A stretch of DNA of 64,000 nt from Halomonas halophila (GTDB lineage: Bacteria > Pseudomonadota > Gammaproteobacteria > Pseudomonadales > Halomonadaceae): the NCBI RefSeq assembly GCF_030406665.1, contig NZ_CP129121.1, positions 1,054,001-1,118,000 of the forward strand. Reading direction: 5' to 3'. Positions within the stretch are counted from its first letter, which is position 1. Each line of letters begins with the position of its first letter. Under the pieces are notes generated by a model. The model had not been told where the DNA came from. It did not search any database and worked only from the letters and a program-made list of their open reading frames with translations. Positions 52,254 through 61,685 of this stretch are shown here, one piece after another. A program made the position numbers and the translations under genes.

Positions 52254-52997
52254 TCAGCGCGTCACGGACGCCAGCTGACGGTCGTCTCGGGGGCAGCGCA
52301 GGAAGGCCGAGTCGGCCAGCCACTCGGGATCGGGGTAGTAGGTGAAGAGGTACTGGCTTTCCTTGAGGCTGTCGATCAGCGGTACGGCGATCTCCTCGCG
52401 CACCGCCGGACAGCCGTGGCTGCGCCCCAGGCGGCCGGTGCGCTCGATGAATGCCTCGCTGACGTAGTCGGCGCCGTGCATGACGATGGCGCGCTGGAAG
52501 GCCTGGTCGTTGATGCCGGGCTCCAGGCCCTCGAGGCGCAGCGAGTAGCCGTTGCTGCCCTCGTAGCTGTTGAGGGTGCGGAACAGGCCGATGCTCGATT
52601 GATGGCTCTCCGGCACGTTGGAGAACTCGCTGGCCATGGCGTCACCGGAGCCCTGGCCGTGAGAGACCAGCTCGCGGAACATCAGCCGGTCTCGGACCAG
52701 GTCGAAGACCCACAGCCGCTGCTCGGTGGAGGGCAGCGAGAAGTCGATCACCGCCAGCCGCTCGGCGCCGGGATCGGCGCAGGAGAGGGCCTGGGCCGCC
52801 AGGCGCAGGACCTGCGGGTCGGCGGTGGGGGCGAGGTGCGTCAGGCGGTTCGCCAGCGGGGAAGGCGGTGCCAGCGGCGTGATCGCCCGGGAGAGGAAGT
52901 CCCGCGCCGAGGCGGGCGTGGCCAGCAGCAGGGCGGCGGCCAGCAGCGGGGCCAGGCGTCGGCCCCTTGAACGCGGCAAGGGCATACGGCGTCTCAT
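52254..52997 (-). CDS. Murein L,D-transpeptidase catalytic domain (YkuD_2-like) protein
   Basis: A protein of 247 residues with a basic start and a Sec signal (LAPLLAAALLLATPASA). The catalytic region has FRELVSHGQGSGDA, IVMHGADYVSEAF and GRLGRSHGCPAV. The His and the SHGC Cys of L,D-transpeptidase-like enzymes are intact. It probably acts on cell-wall peptides in the periplasm. It is divergent from the larger YcbB-type enzyme, 141 nt apart. Confidence 0.85.
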   Translation of the reverse strand: MRRRMPLPRSRGRRLAPLLAAALLLATPASARDFLSRAITPLAPPSPLANRLTHLAPTADPQVLRLAAQALSCADPGAERLAVIDFSLPSTEQRLWVFDLVRDRLMFRELVSHGQGSGDAMASEFSNVPESHQSSIGLFRTLNSYEGSNGYSLRLEGLEPGINDQAFQRAIVMHGADYVSEAFIERTGRLGRSHGCPAVREEIAVPLIDSLKESQYLFTYYPDPEWLADSAFLRCPRDDRQLASVTR

Positions 52998-53138
52998 GTC
53001 GTAAGGTGAAAGCTCATCTGTCGGTGTTCGGGGCCTCGCCGATCGGTCTTGTCGGGCGTAGAGGCGTCAGTTTGTCGTATTATGGACAAGGCGGTCAGGA
53101 AGACCAGTCTCGTCAGCCGAATGCCAGGAGGCCATATC

Positions 53139-54836
53139 ATGCGAGTCGCGAACGTCCTACCACGATATCTGCGCCGAGGCGGCATGATCATGCTGGTGGC
53201 GTTGTTGCCGATCACGGCGAACGCGGAGACGGCGTCGGAGGCTGACGCCGATGCCGTCGACGAGTCGGCCGCCCCGGCGTCTCTACTGGACGAGCGTCTC
53301 GAAGCGGCTTCGCCGCGGCTGGCGCGTTTCTATGCGCTGCACGGCGGGCTGCCAGTCTGGCAAGATCGTGCGGCGGTGACCACCCTGGTCGAGCTGCTCG
53401 AGGCCCTGGAGGGCGACGGTCTCGACCCCGCCGACTACCGCCCCGAGCGCCTGGCGCGCGAGGCCGAGGCCGCGCTCGACCCGGCGGCCTCGGAGGCTGC
53501 CCGGGTGCGCTTCGATCTGGACGCCAGCCGCACCCTGCTCGACGCCCTGACCCAGCTGCAGCGTGGGCGCCTCGACCCGCGCGATGTCTACCCCGACTGG
53601 GAGATTCCGGTGGCCCCGCCGCGCCTGGACCTGGTCGGCATCGAACGGGCCATCGCCGATGGCGACGTGGAGACGGCGCTGGCCCTGGCGCGCCCCGAAG
53701 GGGAGGAGTACGCCGGCCTCAAGCGGGCGCTGACGCGCTATCGCCATATCGCCGGGCTGGGCGGCTGGCCGATGCTGCCGGCGCGCCAGGCGCCGCTGCG
53801 TCCGGGCCACGTCGACGAGGACGTGGCCCTGCTGCGCCGACGCCTGGCGATGATCGGCGAGCTCGAGGTGATGGCCGCCGATGTCACGCACTATCTGCCC
53901 AACCATCCCGACATCGCCCTGGAGTCGCCGGGCCAGCATCGCTACGACGATACCCTGGCGGCGGCGGTGAGGCGTTTCCAGCGCCGGCACATGCTGGCGG
54001 AGGACGGCGTGATCGGGCCGAATACCCGGGCGGCGCTCAACGTGCCGGCCCGGGTGCGGATCGAGGCCCTGCGTGCCAATCTGGAGCGGGCCCGCTGGCT
54101 CTCCGGCGAGCGCTCCGGGTGGCGGCTGGAGGTCGATCTGGCCGGACAGCGTCTCGACTACCATCGCCCGAATGGCGAGCGCTGGGGCGCGCGGGTCATC
54201 GTCGGCCAGCCCGGCCGCGCCTCGCCGGTGCTGCGCTCCGAGATCACCTACCTGACCCTGAACCCCACCTGGACGGTGCCACCGACCATCATGCGCGAGG
54301 ACGTGCTGCCCGCGGTGCGTCGGGACCTCGACTATCTGGCCGAGCACGACATGGAGGCGATCGATCCGCAGGGCCGACGCCTGGACCCCGAGGCCATCGA
54401 CTGGCAGCGGCCGGGCGCGGTGATGCTGCGCCAGCGCGCCGGCCCGCGCAACCCGCTCGGACGGCTGGTGCTGCGTTTCCCCAACGACCATCTGGTCTAT
54501 CTGCACGATACGCCGGCCCGGGGGCTCTTCCATCGCCCGCAGCGGGCGCTGAGCTCCGGCTGCATCCGCGTGGAAGGCGTCGCCGACCTGACCCGGCTGC
54601 TGATCGCCGACAGCCGCTCCGCGATCGACCTTGGCGGGCTGCTCGCCACCGGCGAGACCCGCAATGTCTCCCTGGCCCGGCCGGTGCCGCTGGCCCTCCA
54701 CTACCGGACCGCCCAGGGCGACGCGAGCGGCCTGGCGAGCTTCCGGCCGGACATCTACGATCGCGACCCGGCGCTGATCGCCGCTCTGGCCGGGCCGCCG
54801 ACGGCACGGCGAGTCGTCGATCCGTCAGACCGCTGA
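53139..54836 (+). CDS. L,D-transpeptidase, YcbB/LdtD type
   Basis: A protein of 565 residues that makes 3-3 cross-links in peptidoglycan. It has a signal segment (MIMLVALLPITANA), an L,D-transpeptidase scaffold domain (about 50-200) and a peptidoglycan-binding domain (AAVRRFQRRHMLAEDGVIG). The YkuD catalytic domain carries YLHDTPARGLFHRPQRALSS and then GCIRVEG with the catalytic Cys. AGGAGG precedes ATG 53139. Its 3' end overlaps the convergent LysR gene by 12 nt. Confidence 0.92.
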   Translation: MRVANVLPRYLRRGGMIMLVALLPITANAETASEADADAVDESAAPASLLDERLEAASPRLARFYALHGGLPVWQDRAAVTTLVELLEALEGDGLDPADYRPERLAREAEAALDPAASEAARVRFDLDASRTLLDALTQLQRGRLDPRDVYPDWEIPVAPPRLDLVGIERAIADGDVETALALARPEGEEYAGLKRALTRYRHIAGLGGWPMLPARQAPLRPGHVDEDVALLRRRLAMIGELEVMAADVTHYLPNHPDIALESPGQHRYDDTLAAAVRRFQRRHMLAEDGVIGPNTRAALNVPARVRIEALRANLERARWLSGERSGWRLEVDLAGQRLDYHRPNGERWGARVIVGQPGRASPVLRSEITYLTLNPTWTVPPTIMREDVLPAVRRDLDYLAEHDMEAIDPQGRRLDPEAIDWQRPGAVMLRQRAGPRNPLGRLVLRFPNDHLVYLHDTPARGLFHRPQRALSSGCIRVEGVADLTRLLIADSRSAIDLGGLLATGETRNVSLARPVPLALHYRTAQGDASGLASFRPDIYDRDPALIAALAGPPTARRVVDPSDR

Positions 54837-55775
54837 TCCGCGATGCCAGTCGGCGGCGGTGCGGCGCAGGATCTCGCAGAAGCCACTGACTGGCTCGCCC
54901 TGGAACGTATCCTTGCGGGTCAGTAGGCCGAAGGGGGCCAGGGCGCGTCCCAACGACAGCGGCAGGGGGGTGATCAGGCCTGCATCGAGGTGGTCGCGCA
55001 GCACGGTTTCCGCCATCACCATCAGGCAGTCGCTCTGCTGCACCAGCTGCAGGGCGGCGAAGATCGAGCCGCACTCGATGATGTCGCGGGGCGAGACCAG
55101 CCCCGCCGACTCGAACTCCTTCTCCAGCGCCTGGCGGGCCGGCGTGGCCATGGGCTGCAATAGCCAGGGCCATTCCTCCAGCAGTTGTGCCAGCGGCGGC
55201 AGCGGTGCTTGGCACAGCGGATGATCGCGACGCACCACGGTGACCAGGGTCTCGTTACCCAGCGGTTCGAAGTCGAACTGGTTGTGCTGGATAGAGGTAG
55301 CGTAGCGGGCGATGGCGATGTCGATCTTGCCCTGTTCGAGCAGCTCGACGAGCTGGTCGCTGGTCTCGCCCATCAGGCGGATCTGCAGCATCGGGCGCTC
55401 GCGCTTCAGCTGGATCACCGCCTGGGCGACCAGATCGGGGGCCGCGCCCATGATGGTGCCCACGGTCAACTGGCCGCGGCCGCCGAGCTGGTAGCGGTGG
55501 ATCTCCTCGGCGCAGCGGTCGAGGCGGGTCAGGGCATTGTCGGCGAAGTCGATGAGCATCTCGCCCACGGTGGTGGGCGTCATGCCGCGCGCGGTGCGCT
55601 CGAACAGCCGGCAGCCGAACACCTTCTCGATCTCTCCCAGCATGCGCGTGGCCGCCGGCTGCGACATGTGCATGGCCGCCGAGGTCTGGTGCAGGTTGCG
55701 CAACCGCCCCAGCGTCGCCACCAGCAGCAGGTGTTTGTAGCGCAGGCGGCTCAATAGCGCCTGATAGCCCTCCAT
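54825..55775 (-). CDS. LysR family transcriptional regulator of the rhamnose operon
   Basis: A protein of 316 residues. The N-terminal winged helix (RLRNLHQTSAAMHMSQPAAT, LFERTARGMTPTTVGEMLI) is followed by a LysR substrate domain (QLTVGTIMGAAPDL to the end). It is divergent from the rhamnonate dehydratase gene with a 245-nt shared promoter region, the standard arrangement for a LysR controlling its neighbour. The inducer is probably L-rhamnose or a pathway acid. L-Rhamnose catabolism is more often governed by AraC- or DeoR-type proteins. Confidence 0.88.
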   Translation of the reverse strand: MEGYQALLSRLRYKHLLLVATLGRLRNLHQTSAAMHMSQPAATRMLGEIEKVFGCRLFERTARGMTPTTVGEMLIDFADNALTRLDRCAEEIHRYQLGGRGQLTVGTIMGAAPDLVAQAVIQLKRERPMLQIRLMGETSDQLVELLEQGKIDIAIARYATSIQHNQFDFEPLGNETLVTVVRRDHPLCQAPLPPLAQLLEEWPWLLQPMATPARQALEKEFESAGLVSPRDIIECGSIFAALQLVQQSDCLMVMAETVLRDHLDAGLITPLPLSLGRALAPFGLLTRKDTFQGEPVSGFCEILRRTAADWHRGSAV

Positions 55776-55911
55776 CGTGCGACCTCTTCGATACCTGGAA
55801 ATTATGGAGTGTCACTCGTCTTTTCGGCTACGACATTGGTCGAATGCCGAATAAAGCGGAGTCTTGTGGCAATCAGCCTCAGCCAGCCTAGCATGCGGGC
55901 TACGGCTTTCC

Positions 55912-55928
55912 GATAACGAAAAGGTATC
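55912..55928. promoter_or_regulatory. Possible LysR operator in the lysR-rhmD intergenic region
   Basis: GATAACGAAAAGGTATC is an interrupted dyad (GATA/TATC). A related GATACC occurs near 55790, close to the lysR start. The placement between divergent promoters fits a LysR site. Confidence 0.3.
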
Positions 55929-56020
55929 AAAAGGGCCGTGATTCTCATTGGTCGCCCTCGACACCCTTGGGTAGAACTTCCCCCAGCACCTACTTGCGTC
56001 CAACTCCAGAGGGGAAGCCC

Positions 56021-57205
56021 ATGAGCGAGGTCACCATCAAGCAGGTTCGCGCCTACACCGTTCGCGGTGGCGGGGCGGACTACCACGACCAGGCCGAGGG
56101 CCACTGGATCGACTCCCAGATCGCCACGCCGATGAGCAAGTATCCGGAGTACCGCATGAATCGCCGTAGCTTCGGCCTCAACGTGCTCGGCACCCTGGTG
56201 GTGGAGCTGGAGGCCAGCGACGGGACCACCGGCTTCGCGGTGACCACCGGCGGCGAGATCGGTGCCTGGATCGTCGAGAAGCACCTGACGCGCTTCATCG
56301 AGGGTCAGCGGGTCACCGACATCGAGAAGATCTGGGACCAGATGTTCAATGCCACGCTGTTCTACGGCCGCAAGGGGGTGGTGATCAACACCATCTCCTG
56401 CGTCGACTTGGCGCTGTGGGACCTGCTGGGCAAGGTGCGCGGCGAGCCGGTGCACCAGTTGCTGGGCGGCCCGGTGCGCGACGAGCTGACCTTCTATGCC
56501 ACCGGGGCGCGGCCCGATCTGGCCAAGGACATGGGCTTCATCGGCGGCAAGATGCCGCTGGTCCATGGCCCCGCCGAGGGCGAGGAGGGGCTCCGCCGCA
56601 ACCTCGAGCACCTGGCCGAGATGCGCAGCGCCGTGGGCGATGACTTCTGGCTGATGTACGACTGCTGGATGAGTCTCGATGTGAACTACGCGACCCGCCT
56701 GGCCCAGGGCGCCCGGGAGTACGGCCTGAAGTGGATCGAGGAGGCGCTGCCGCCCGATGACTACTGGGGCTATGCCCAGCTCAAGCGGGACGTGCCCAAG
56801 GGCATGCTGGTCAACACCGGCGAGCACGAGGCGACGCGTTGGGGCTTCCGGTTGCTGATGGAGATGGACTGCTGCGACGTCATCCAGCCCGACGTCGGCT
56901 GGTGCGGGGGCATCACCGAGCTGATCAAGATCTCGGCGCTGGCGGATGCCCACAACAAGCTGGTGGTGCCGCACGGCTCCTCGGTCTACAGCTACCACTT
57001 CGTGATCACCCGCCACAACAGCCCCTTCGCCGAGTTCCTGATGATGGCGCCCAAGGCGGACGAGGTGGTGCCGATGTTCAATCCGCTGCTGCTCGACGAG
57101 CCGGTGCCCGAGAACGGCCGAATGGCGGCCTCGAAGCTCGACAAGCCCGGCTTCGGCGTGCGCCTGAACCCCGACTGCGAGCTGGCGCGGCCCTACACCC
57201 ACTGA
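56021..57205 (+). CDS. rhmD: L-rhamnonate dehydratase (enolase superfamily)
   Basis: A protein of 394 residues, close to the length of known RhmD. It dehydrates L-rhamnonate to 2-keto-3-deoxy-L-rhamnonate. Visible are the N-terminal capping domain ([20 protein letters not shown]) and the barrel with metal ligands in [24 protein letters not shown] and [22 protein letters not shown] and [13 protein letters not shown] complete it. The adjacent rhamnose dehydrogenase, aldolase and mutarotase fix the substrate. AGAGGGG precedes ATG 56021. Confidence 0.9.
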   Translation: MSEVTIKQVRAYTVRGGGADYHDQAEGHWIDSQIATPMSKYPEYRMNRRSFGLNVLGTLVVELEASDGTTGFAVTTGGEIGAWIVEKHLTRFIEGQRVTDIEKIWDQMFNATLFYGRKGVVINTISCVDLALWDLLGKVRGEPVHQLLGGPVRDELTFYATGARPDLAKDMGFIGGKMPLVHGPAEGEEGLRRNLEHLAEMRSAVGDDFWLMYDCWMSLDVNYATRLAQGAREYGLKWIEEALPPDDYWGYAQLKRDVPKGMLVNTGEHEATRWGFRLLMEMDCCDVIQPDVGWCGGITELIKISALADAHNKLVVPHGSSVYSYHFVITRHNSPFAEFLMMAPKADEVVPMFNPLLLDEPVPENGRMAASKLDKPGFGVRLNPDCELARPYTH

Positions 57206-57239
57206 GCCGCCATGACAACGACGAGCAGGAGAGGACGAC

Positions 57240-57566
57240 ATGCCGATCCACGCCTTTCGCATGACCCTGCATCCCGGCCAGGAAGCCGAGTACCGGCGTC
57301 GGCATGATGCCCTGTGGCCGGAGCTCGCCGCGGCGCTGGGCGACGCCGGCATCGAGGACTATCGCATCTTCCTCGATGCCGAGACGCACCGACTGTTCGC
57401 CATCATGGTGCTGCGCGAGGATCACCGTGTCGAGTCGCTGCAGGCGCTGCCGGTGATGCGCCGCTGGTGGGACTACATGGCCGACATCATGGACACTCAT
57501 GAGGACAACGCCCCCGTCAGCGTGCCGCTCGACGAGCTGTTCGCGTTCCGGCCCGGAGACCAATGA
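57240..57566 (+). CDS. rhaM: L-rhamnose mutarotase
   Basis: A protein of 108 residues. It interconverts the alpha and beta anomers of L-rhamnose. HPGQEAEYRRRHDALWPEL, IEDYRIFLDAETHRLFAIM and MRRWWDYMADIMDTHEDN are RhaM hallmarks, with the catalytic His in the first. It lies 34 nt after rhmD, and its stop overlaps the next start as ATGA. AGGAGAGGA precedes the ATG. Confidence 0.92.
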   Translation: MPIHAFRMTLHPGQEAEYRRRHDALWPELAAALGDAGIEDYRIFLDAETHRLFAIMVLREDHRVESLQALPVMRRWWDYMADIMDTHEDNAPVSVPLDELFAFRPGDQ

Positions 57567-58456
57567 TGCAAGTGATCGACCCCCATGTGCACTTCTGGGA
57601 CCTCGCCCAGGGCAACCAGCCCTGGCTCGAGCATCCGTCTCCCAACCTGCTCGGTGACTACTCGCCCATGGCCCGTGACTATGGCCTGCGGGAGCTGCTG
57701 GCCGACGCCGGCGACATCGAGCTGCTCGGCGCCGTTCACGTCGAGGCCGATGCCGTCGATCCGCTGGCCGAGACCCGCTGGCTGGCCGGGCTGGCCGACG
57801 AGGGCACCGCGCCGGGGCTGCCCAACGCCCTGGTGGTGGGGGCCGACCTGTCCCGGCCGGACGCCGGCGAACGGCTCGCGGCCCAGTGTCTGGCGTCCGA
57901 GCGGGTGCGCGGCGTGCGCCAGATCCTCAACGTCCATGCCGACCCGCTGTATGACTATGTTGGCCGCCACTATATGGGCGAGTCGACCTGGCGCGACAAC
58001 TTCGCCCTGCTGGCGCGTCATGAGCTGTCCTTCGACCTGCAGCTCTACCCGTCGCAGATGCCGCAGGCGGCGCGCCTGGCCGAAACCCATCCCGAGATCC
58101 CGCTGGTGATCAATCATGCCGGCATGTACGTGGATCGCCATGGAGTGGCCGGCTGGCGCGAGTGGCGCGACGGCCTGCGCCGGCTGGCTGAGCACGATCA
58201 CGTCAGTCTCAAGCTCAGCGGTTTCGGCATGCTCGATCACCACTGGACGGAGGGCAGCATCCGCCCGCTGATCCTCGAGGCGCTCGATGCCTTCGGGGTG
58301 GAGCGCTGCATGTTCGCTTCCAACTTTCCGGTGGACGGCCTCTATGCCCGCTATCCGGCGATCTGGCGGGCCTATGCCGAGATCGTCGCCGATGGCTCGC
58401 CGGACGAGAAGCGGGCCCTGTTCGTGGACAACGCCCGACGCCTCTATCGCCTGTAG
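57563..58456 (+). CDS. Amidohydrolase family sugar lactonase (probable L-rhamnono-gamma-lactonase)
   Basis: A protein of 297 residues of the amidohydrolase-2 type. DPHVHFWDL gives the HxH metal motif; LPLVINHAG-like text (IPLVINHAGMYVDRH) and MFASNFPVDG complete it. Relatives open L-fucono- or L-rhamnono-lactone to the acid. Position between the mutarotase and the dehydrogenase makes L-rhamnono-lactone the likely substrate. It is translationally coupled to rhaM. Confidence 0.85.
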   Translation: MMQVIDPHVHFWDLAQGNQPWLEHPSPNLLGDYSPMARDYGLRELLADAGDIELLGAVHVEADAVDPLAETRWLAGLADEGTAPGLPNALVVGADLSRPDAGERLAAQCLASERVRGVRQILNVHADPLYDYVGRHYMGESTWRDNFALLARHELSFDLQLYPSQMPQAARLAETHPEIPLVINHAGMYVDRHGVAGWREWRDGLRRLAEHDHVSLKLSGFGMLDHHWTEGSIRPLILEALDAFGVERCMFASNFPVDGLYARYPAIWRAYAEIVADGSPDEKRALFVDNARRLYRL

Positions 58457-58533
58457 GAACGACAACCCCCTTGCATCCGGTTCTGTCCCCGAGGGGCGGG
58501 ACCGGCCTCAACCGCCAGTTTCAGGAGCCCGTC

Positions 58534-59304
58534 ATGCTGCTCAACGATAAATCCGTCATCATCACCGGCGCCTCACGTGGCATCGGGCGGGCCGCCGCCC
58601 TGGAGTGCGCCCGCCAGGGCGCCAACGTGGTCATCGGCTACAGCGGCAGCGCCTCCAGCCGTCCTGCCGTCGAGGAACTGATCGCCGAGATCGAGGCGCT
58701 GGGCCGCCGCGCCTGTGCCGTCGGTGCTCCGGCCGGCGATCCGGATACCGGCGACAGGCTCGTCGAGGCGGCGGTGGAGCACTTCGGCGGCGTCGACGTC
58801 TTCGTCAACAACGCCGGCATCTGCCCCTTCCACGCCTTTCTCGACATGCCGAAGGAACTCTACCTGGAGACGGTCAACACCAACCTCAACGGCGCCTTCT
58901 TCGCCGTTCAGGCGGCCGCCAACCAGATGAAGCGACAGGGGCGCGGTGGTGCGATCATCGCCGTGAGCTCGATCAGCGCCCTGGTGGGCGGCGGCATGCA
59001 GACGCATTACACGCCGACCAAGGCCGGCCTGCTGTCGCTGATGCAATCCTGCGCCATCGCCCTGGGGCCCTACGGCATCCGCTGCAACGCGCTGCTGCCC
59101 GGCACCATCGAGACCGACATCAACAAGGACGACCTGGCCGACGTCGAGAAGCGCGAGTACATGGCCAGCCGCACCCCGCTGGGGCGCCTGGGGCGCCCGG
59201 ACGACTTGGCCGGGCCCATCGTCTTCCTGGCCTCCGACATGTCGCAGTACGTCACCGGCGCCTCGCTGCTGGTCGACGGCGGGATGTTCGTCAACCTGCA
59301 GTAA
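58534..59304 (+). CDS. L-rhamnose 1-dehydrogenase (SDR family)
   Basis: A protein of 256 residues oxidising L-rhamnose to the lactone with NAD(P)+. TGASRGIGRAAALECARQG, NNAGICPFHAFLDMPKELY, SSISALVGGGMQTHYTPTKA and the C-terminal GASLLVDGGMFVNLQ are very close to bacterial rhamnose 1-dehydrogenases of the non-phosphorylating pathway. ATG 58534 begins MLLNDKSVIITG, the usual family start. It lies 77 nt after the lactonase gene. Confidence 0.9.
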   Translation: MLLNDKSVIITGASRGIGRAAALECARQGANVVIGYSGSASSRPAVEELIAEIEALGRRACAVGAPAGDPDTGDRLVEAAVEHFGGVDVFVNNAGICPFHAFLDMPKELYLETVNTNLNGAFFAVQAAANQMKRQGRGGAIIAVSSISALVGGGMQTHYTPTKAGLLSLMQSCAIALGPYGIRCNALLPGTIETDINKDDLADVEKREYMASRTPLGRLGRPDDLAGPIVFLASDMSQYVTGASLLVDGGMFVNLQ

Positions 59305-59360
59305 GCCTGTCGACACGTCTTACCTTTGCTCATTCGCTGGCCGCGCGCCGAGGACACCCG

Positions 59361-60161
59361 ATGCAGATGCCCCCCAACGCTTTCAAGGCCGCCCTGACCC
59401 GGGCGGACACCCAGTTCGGCCTGTGGGCCGGTTTCGGCACCGGCTATGCCGCCGAGATCTGTGCCACCACCGGCTACGACTGGCTGCTGATCGACGGCGA
59501 ACATGCCCCCAACAGCGTGCCGTCCGTCCTCGCCCAGCTGCAGGCCGTGGCGCCCTATGACACGTCGCCGGTGGTGCGGACCGTCAGCCAGGATCCCGCG
59601 CTGATCAAGCAACTGCTCGACATCGGGGCCCAGACCCTGATGGTGCCGATGGTCGAGAGCGCCGAGCAGGCCGAGGCGCTGGTGCGCGCCATGCGCTACC
59701 CGCCCCACGGCATCCGCGGCGTCGGCGGCGGCCTGGCGCGGGCGACACGCTGGGACGGGGTCGCCGACTACCTGGCCACCGCCCACGAGGAGCTGTGCCT
59801 GATCGTCCAGGTGGAGTCGCGGCTCGGCGTCGAGAACGCCGAGGCGATCGCCGCCGTGGAGGGCGTCGACGCGGTGTTCGTCGGTCCCGCCGACCTGTCC
59901 ATCAACCTCGGTTATCCCGGTGATCCGGGGCATCCGGCGGTGCAGGAGCAGATCGCCCATGTCATTCGCGTGGGCCAGGCCGCCGGCAAGGCGGTGGGCA
60001 TCCTGGCGCCCCAGGAGGACGACGCTCGCCACTACGCCTCTCAGGGCTGTCGTTTCATCGCCGTGGGCATCGACATCAGCCTGCTGCGCCAGGCCGCCAT
60101 CGCCAACCTGGGACGCTACCGGGAGCAGGGCGAGGCCGCTGCGCCTTCGCGCCTGTACTGA
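59361..60161 (+). CDS. rhmA: 2-Keto-3-deoxy-L-rhamnonate aldolase
   Basis: A protein of 266 residues, HpcH/HpaI class II aldolase. It cleaves 2-keto-3-deoxy-L-rhamnonate into pyruvate and L-lactaldehyde. Signatures are DWLLIDGEHAPNSVPS (catalytic base and metal shell), LMVPMVESAEQAEALVRAM and VEGVDAVFVGPADLSINLGY. GAGGACACCCG precedes ATG 59361. It supplies the lactaldehyde for the next gene product. Confidence 0.92.
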   Translation: MQMPPNAFKAALTRADTQFGLWAGFGTGYAAEICATTGYDWLLIDGEHAPNSVPSVLAQLQAVAPYDTSPVVRTVSQDPALIKQLLDIGAQTLMVPMVESAEQAEALVRAMRYPPHGIRGVGGGLARATRWDGVADYLATAHEELCLIVQVESRLGVENAEAIAAVEGVDAVFVGPADLSINLGYPGDPGHPAVQEQIAHVIRVGQAAGKAVGILAPQEDDARHYASQGCRFIAVGIDISLLRQAAIANLGRYREQGEAAAPSRLY

Positions 60162-60208
60162 GGCCGACACGCATCACATCCGCCAACAACGCCAACGGAG
60201 ACTCCGTC

Positions 60209-61648
60209 ATGTCCAGCCAGCAACCGGTCTACCAGAACTACATCAACGGCACCTTCGAGTCGGCCAGCGAGCACCTCGAGGTCCTCAACCCCGCGACCGG
60301 CGAGACGCTGTCGCGGGTACCCGAGTCGCGCGGTGAGGACGTCGAGCGTGCCCTGGCCGCGGCCCGTGGCGCCCAGAAGGCCTGGGCGGCCAGGCCCGCC
60401 GTCGAGCGCGCCGCCTACCTGCGCCAGATCGCCGCGAAGATACGCGAGGACGTGCCGCGCCTGGCGCGCATCATCACCCAGGAGCAGGGCAAGGTCACGG
60501 CGCTGGCCGAGACCGAGGTCAACTTCACCGCCGACTACCTCGACTACATGGCCGAATGGGCGCGGCGCATCGAGGGCGAGATCATCGAGAGCGATCGCCC
60601 CAACGAGAACATCTTCCTGTTCCGCAAGCCGCTCGGCGTGGTGGCCGGCATCCTGCCCTGGAACTTCCCGTTCTTCCTCATCGCCCGCAAGATGGCGCCG
60701 GCGCTGGTGACCGGCAACACCATCGTCATCAAGCCCAGCGAGGAAACCCCCAACAACTGCTTCGAGTTCGCCAGGCTGCTCGACACGGTCGGCCTGCCGG
60801 CGGGGGTGTTCAACGTGGTCAGCGGCAGCGGTGCCACCACCGGCAATGCCCTGACCGCCAGCCCCGAGGTCGACATGATCAGCTTCACCGGCAGCGTCAC
60901 CACCGGTTCGCGGATCATGACCAGCGCCGCCGACAACATCACCAAGCTCAATCTCGAGCTGGGCGGCAAGGCGCCGGCCATCGTCCTCGACGATGCCGAT
61001 ATCGGCCAGGCGGTCCGAGCGATCCGTGGCTCGCGCATCATCAACAGCGGCCAGGTCTGCAACTGTGCCGAGCGGGTCTACGTGCAGCGCGGCGTCGCCG
61101 ACGAGTTCATCGAACGCATGGCCAAGGCGATGGGGGCGACCACCTATGGCGATCCGCTGGCCCAGCCCGACGTCGAGATGGGCCCGCTGATCAACCAGGC
61201 AGGCCTCGACAAGGTCGGTGCCATGGTCAAGACCGCGCTGGCCGACGGCGCCGAGTTGGTCACCGGCGGCGGCCTCGGCGACCAACCCCGCGGCTACCAC
61301 TACCAGCCCACCGTGCTGACCGGCTGCCGGCAGGACATGCAGATCATGCGCCAGGAGGTGTTCGGCCCGGTGCTGCCGATCCAGGTGGTCGAGGACATGG
61401 ACGAGGCCATCGCCCTGGCCAACGACTCCGACTACGGCCTGACCTCGTCGATCTACACCCGGAACCTGGCCAGTGCCATGCGAGCCTGCCGCGAGATCGA
61501 CTACGGCGAGACCTACATCAACCGCGAGAACTTCGAGGCCATGCAGGGCTTCCACGCCGGGGTGCGCAAGTCGGGCATCGGCGGTGCCGACGGCAAGCAC
61601 GGCCTCTACGAGTACACCCACAGCCATGTGGTCTACCTCGAGACCTGA
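60209..61648 (+). CDS. aldA: Lactaldehyde dehydrogenase (AldA type)
   Basis: A protein of 479 residues oxidising L-lactaldehyde to L-lactate with NAD+. It shows GILPWNFPFFLIARKMAPAL, FTGSVTTGSRIM, the catalytic Glu in LELGGKAPAIV and the catalytic Cys in SGQVCNCAERVYV. QVCNCAER and INRENFEAMQGFHAGVRKSG closely follow E. coli AldA. It ends the enzyme set; transport genes follow in the same direction. Confidence 0.92.
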   Translation: MSSQQPVYQNYINGTFESASEHLEVLNPATGETLSRVPESRGEDVERALAAARGAQKAWAARPAVERAAYLRQIAAKIREDVPRLARIITQEQGKVTALAETEVNFTADYLDYMAEWARRIEGEIIESDRPNENIFLFRKPLGVVAGILPWNFPFFLIARKMAPALVTGNTIVIKPSEETPNNCFEFARLLDTVGLPAGVFNVVSGSGATTGNALTASPEVDMISFTGSVTTGSRIMTSAADNITKLNLELGGKAPAIVLDDADIGQAVRAIRGSRIINSGQVCNCAERVYVQRGVADEFIERMAKAMGATTYGDPLAQPDVEMGPLINQAGLDKVGAMVKTALADGAELVTGGGLGDQPRGYHYQPTVLTGCRQDMQIMRQEVFGPVLPIQVVEDMDEAIALANDSDYGLTSSIYTRNLASAMRACREIDYGETYINRENFEAMQGFHAGVRKSGIGGADGKHGLYEYTHSHVVYLET

Positions 61649-61685
61649 GGGCCCGCCTTCCCAACAATAACGAGAGGTGCACGCC

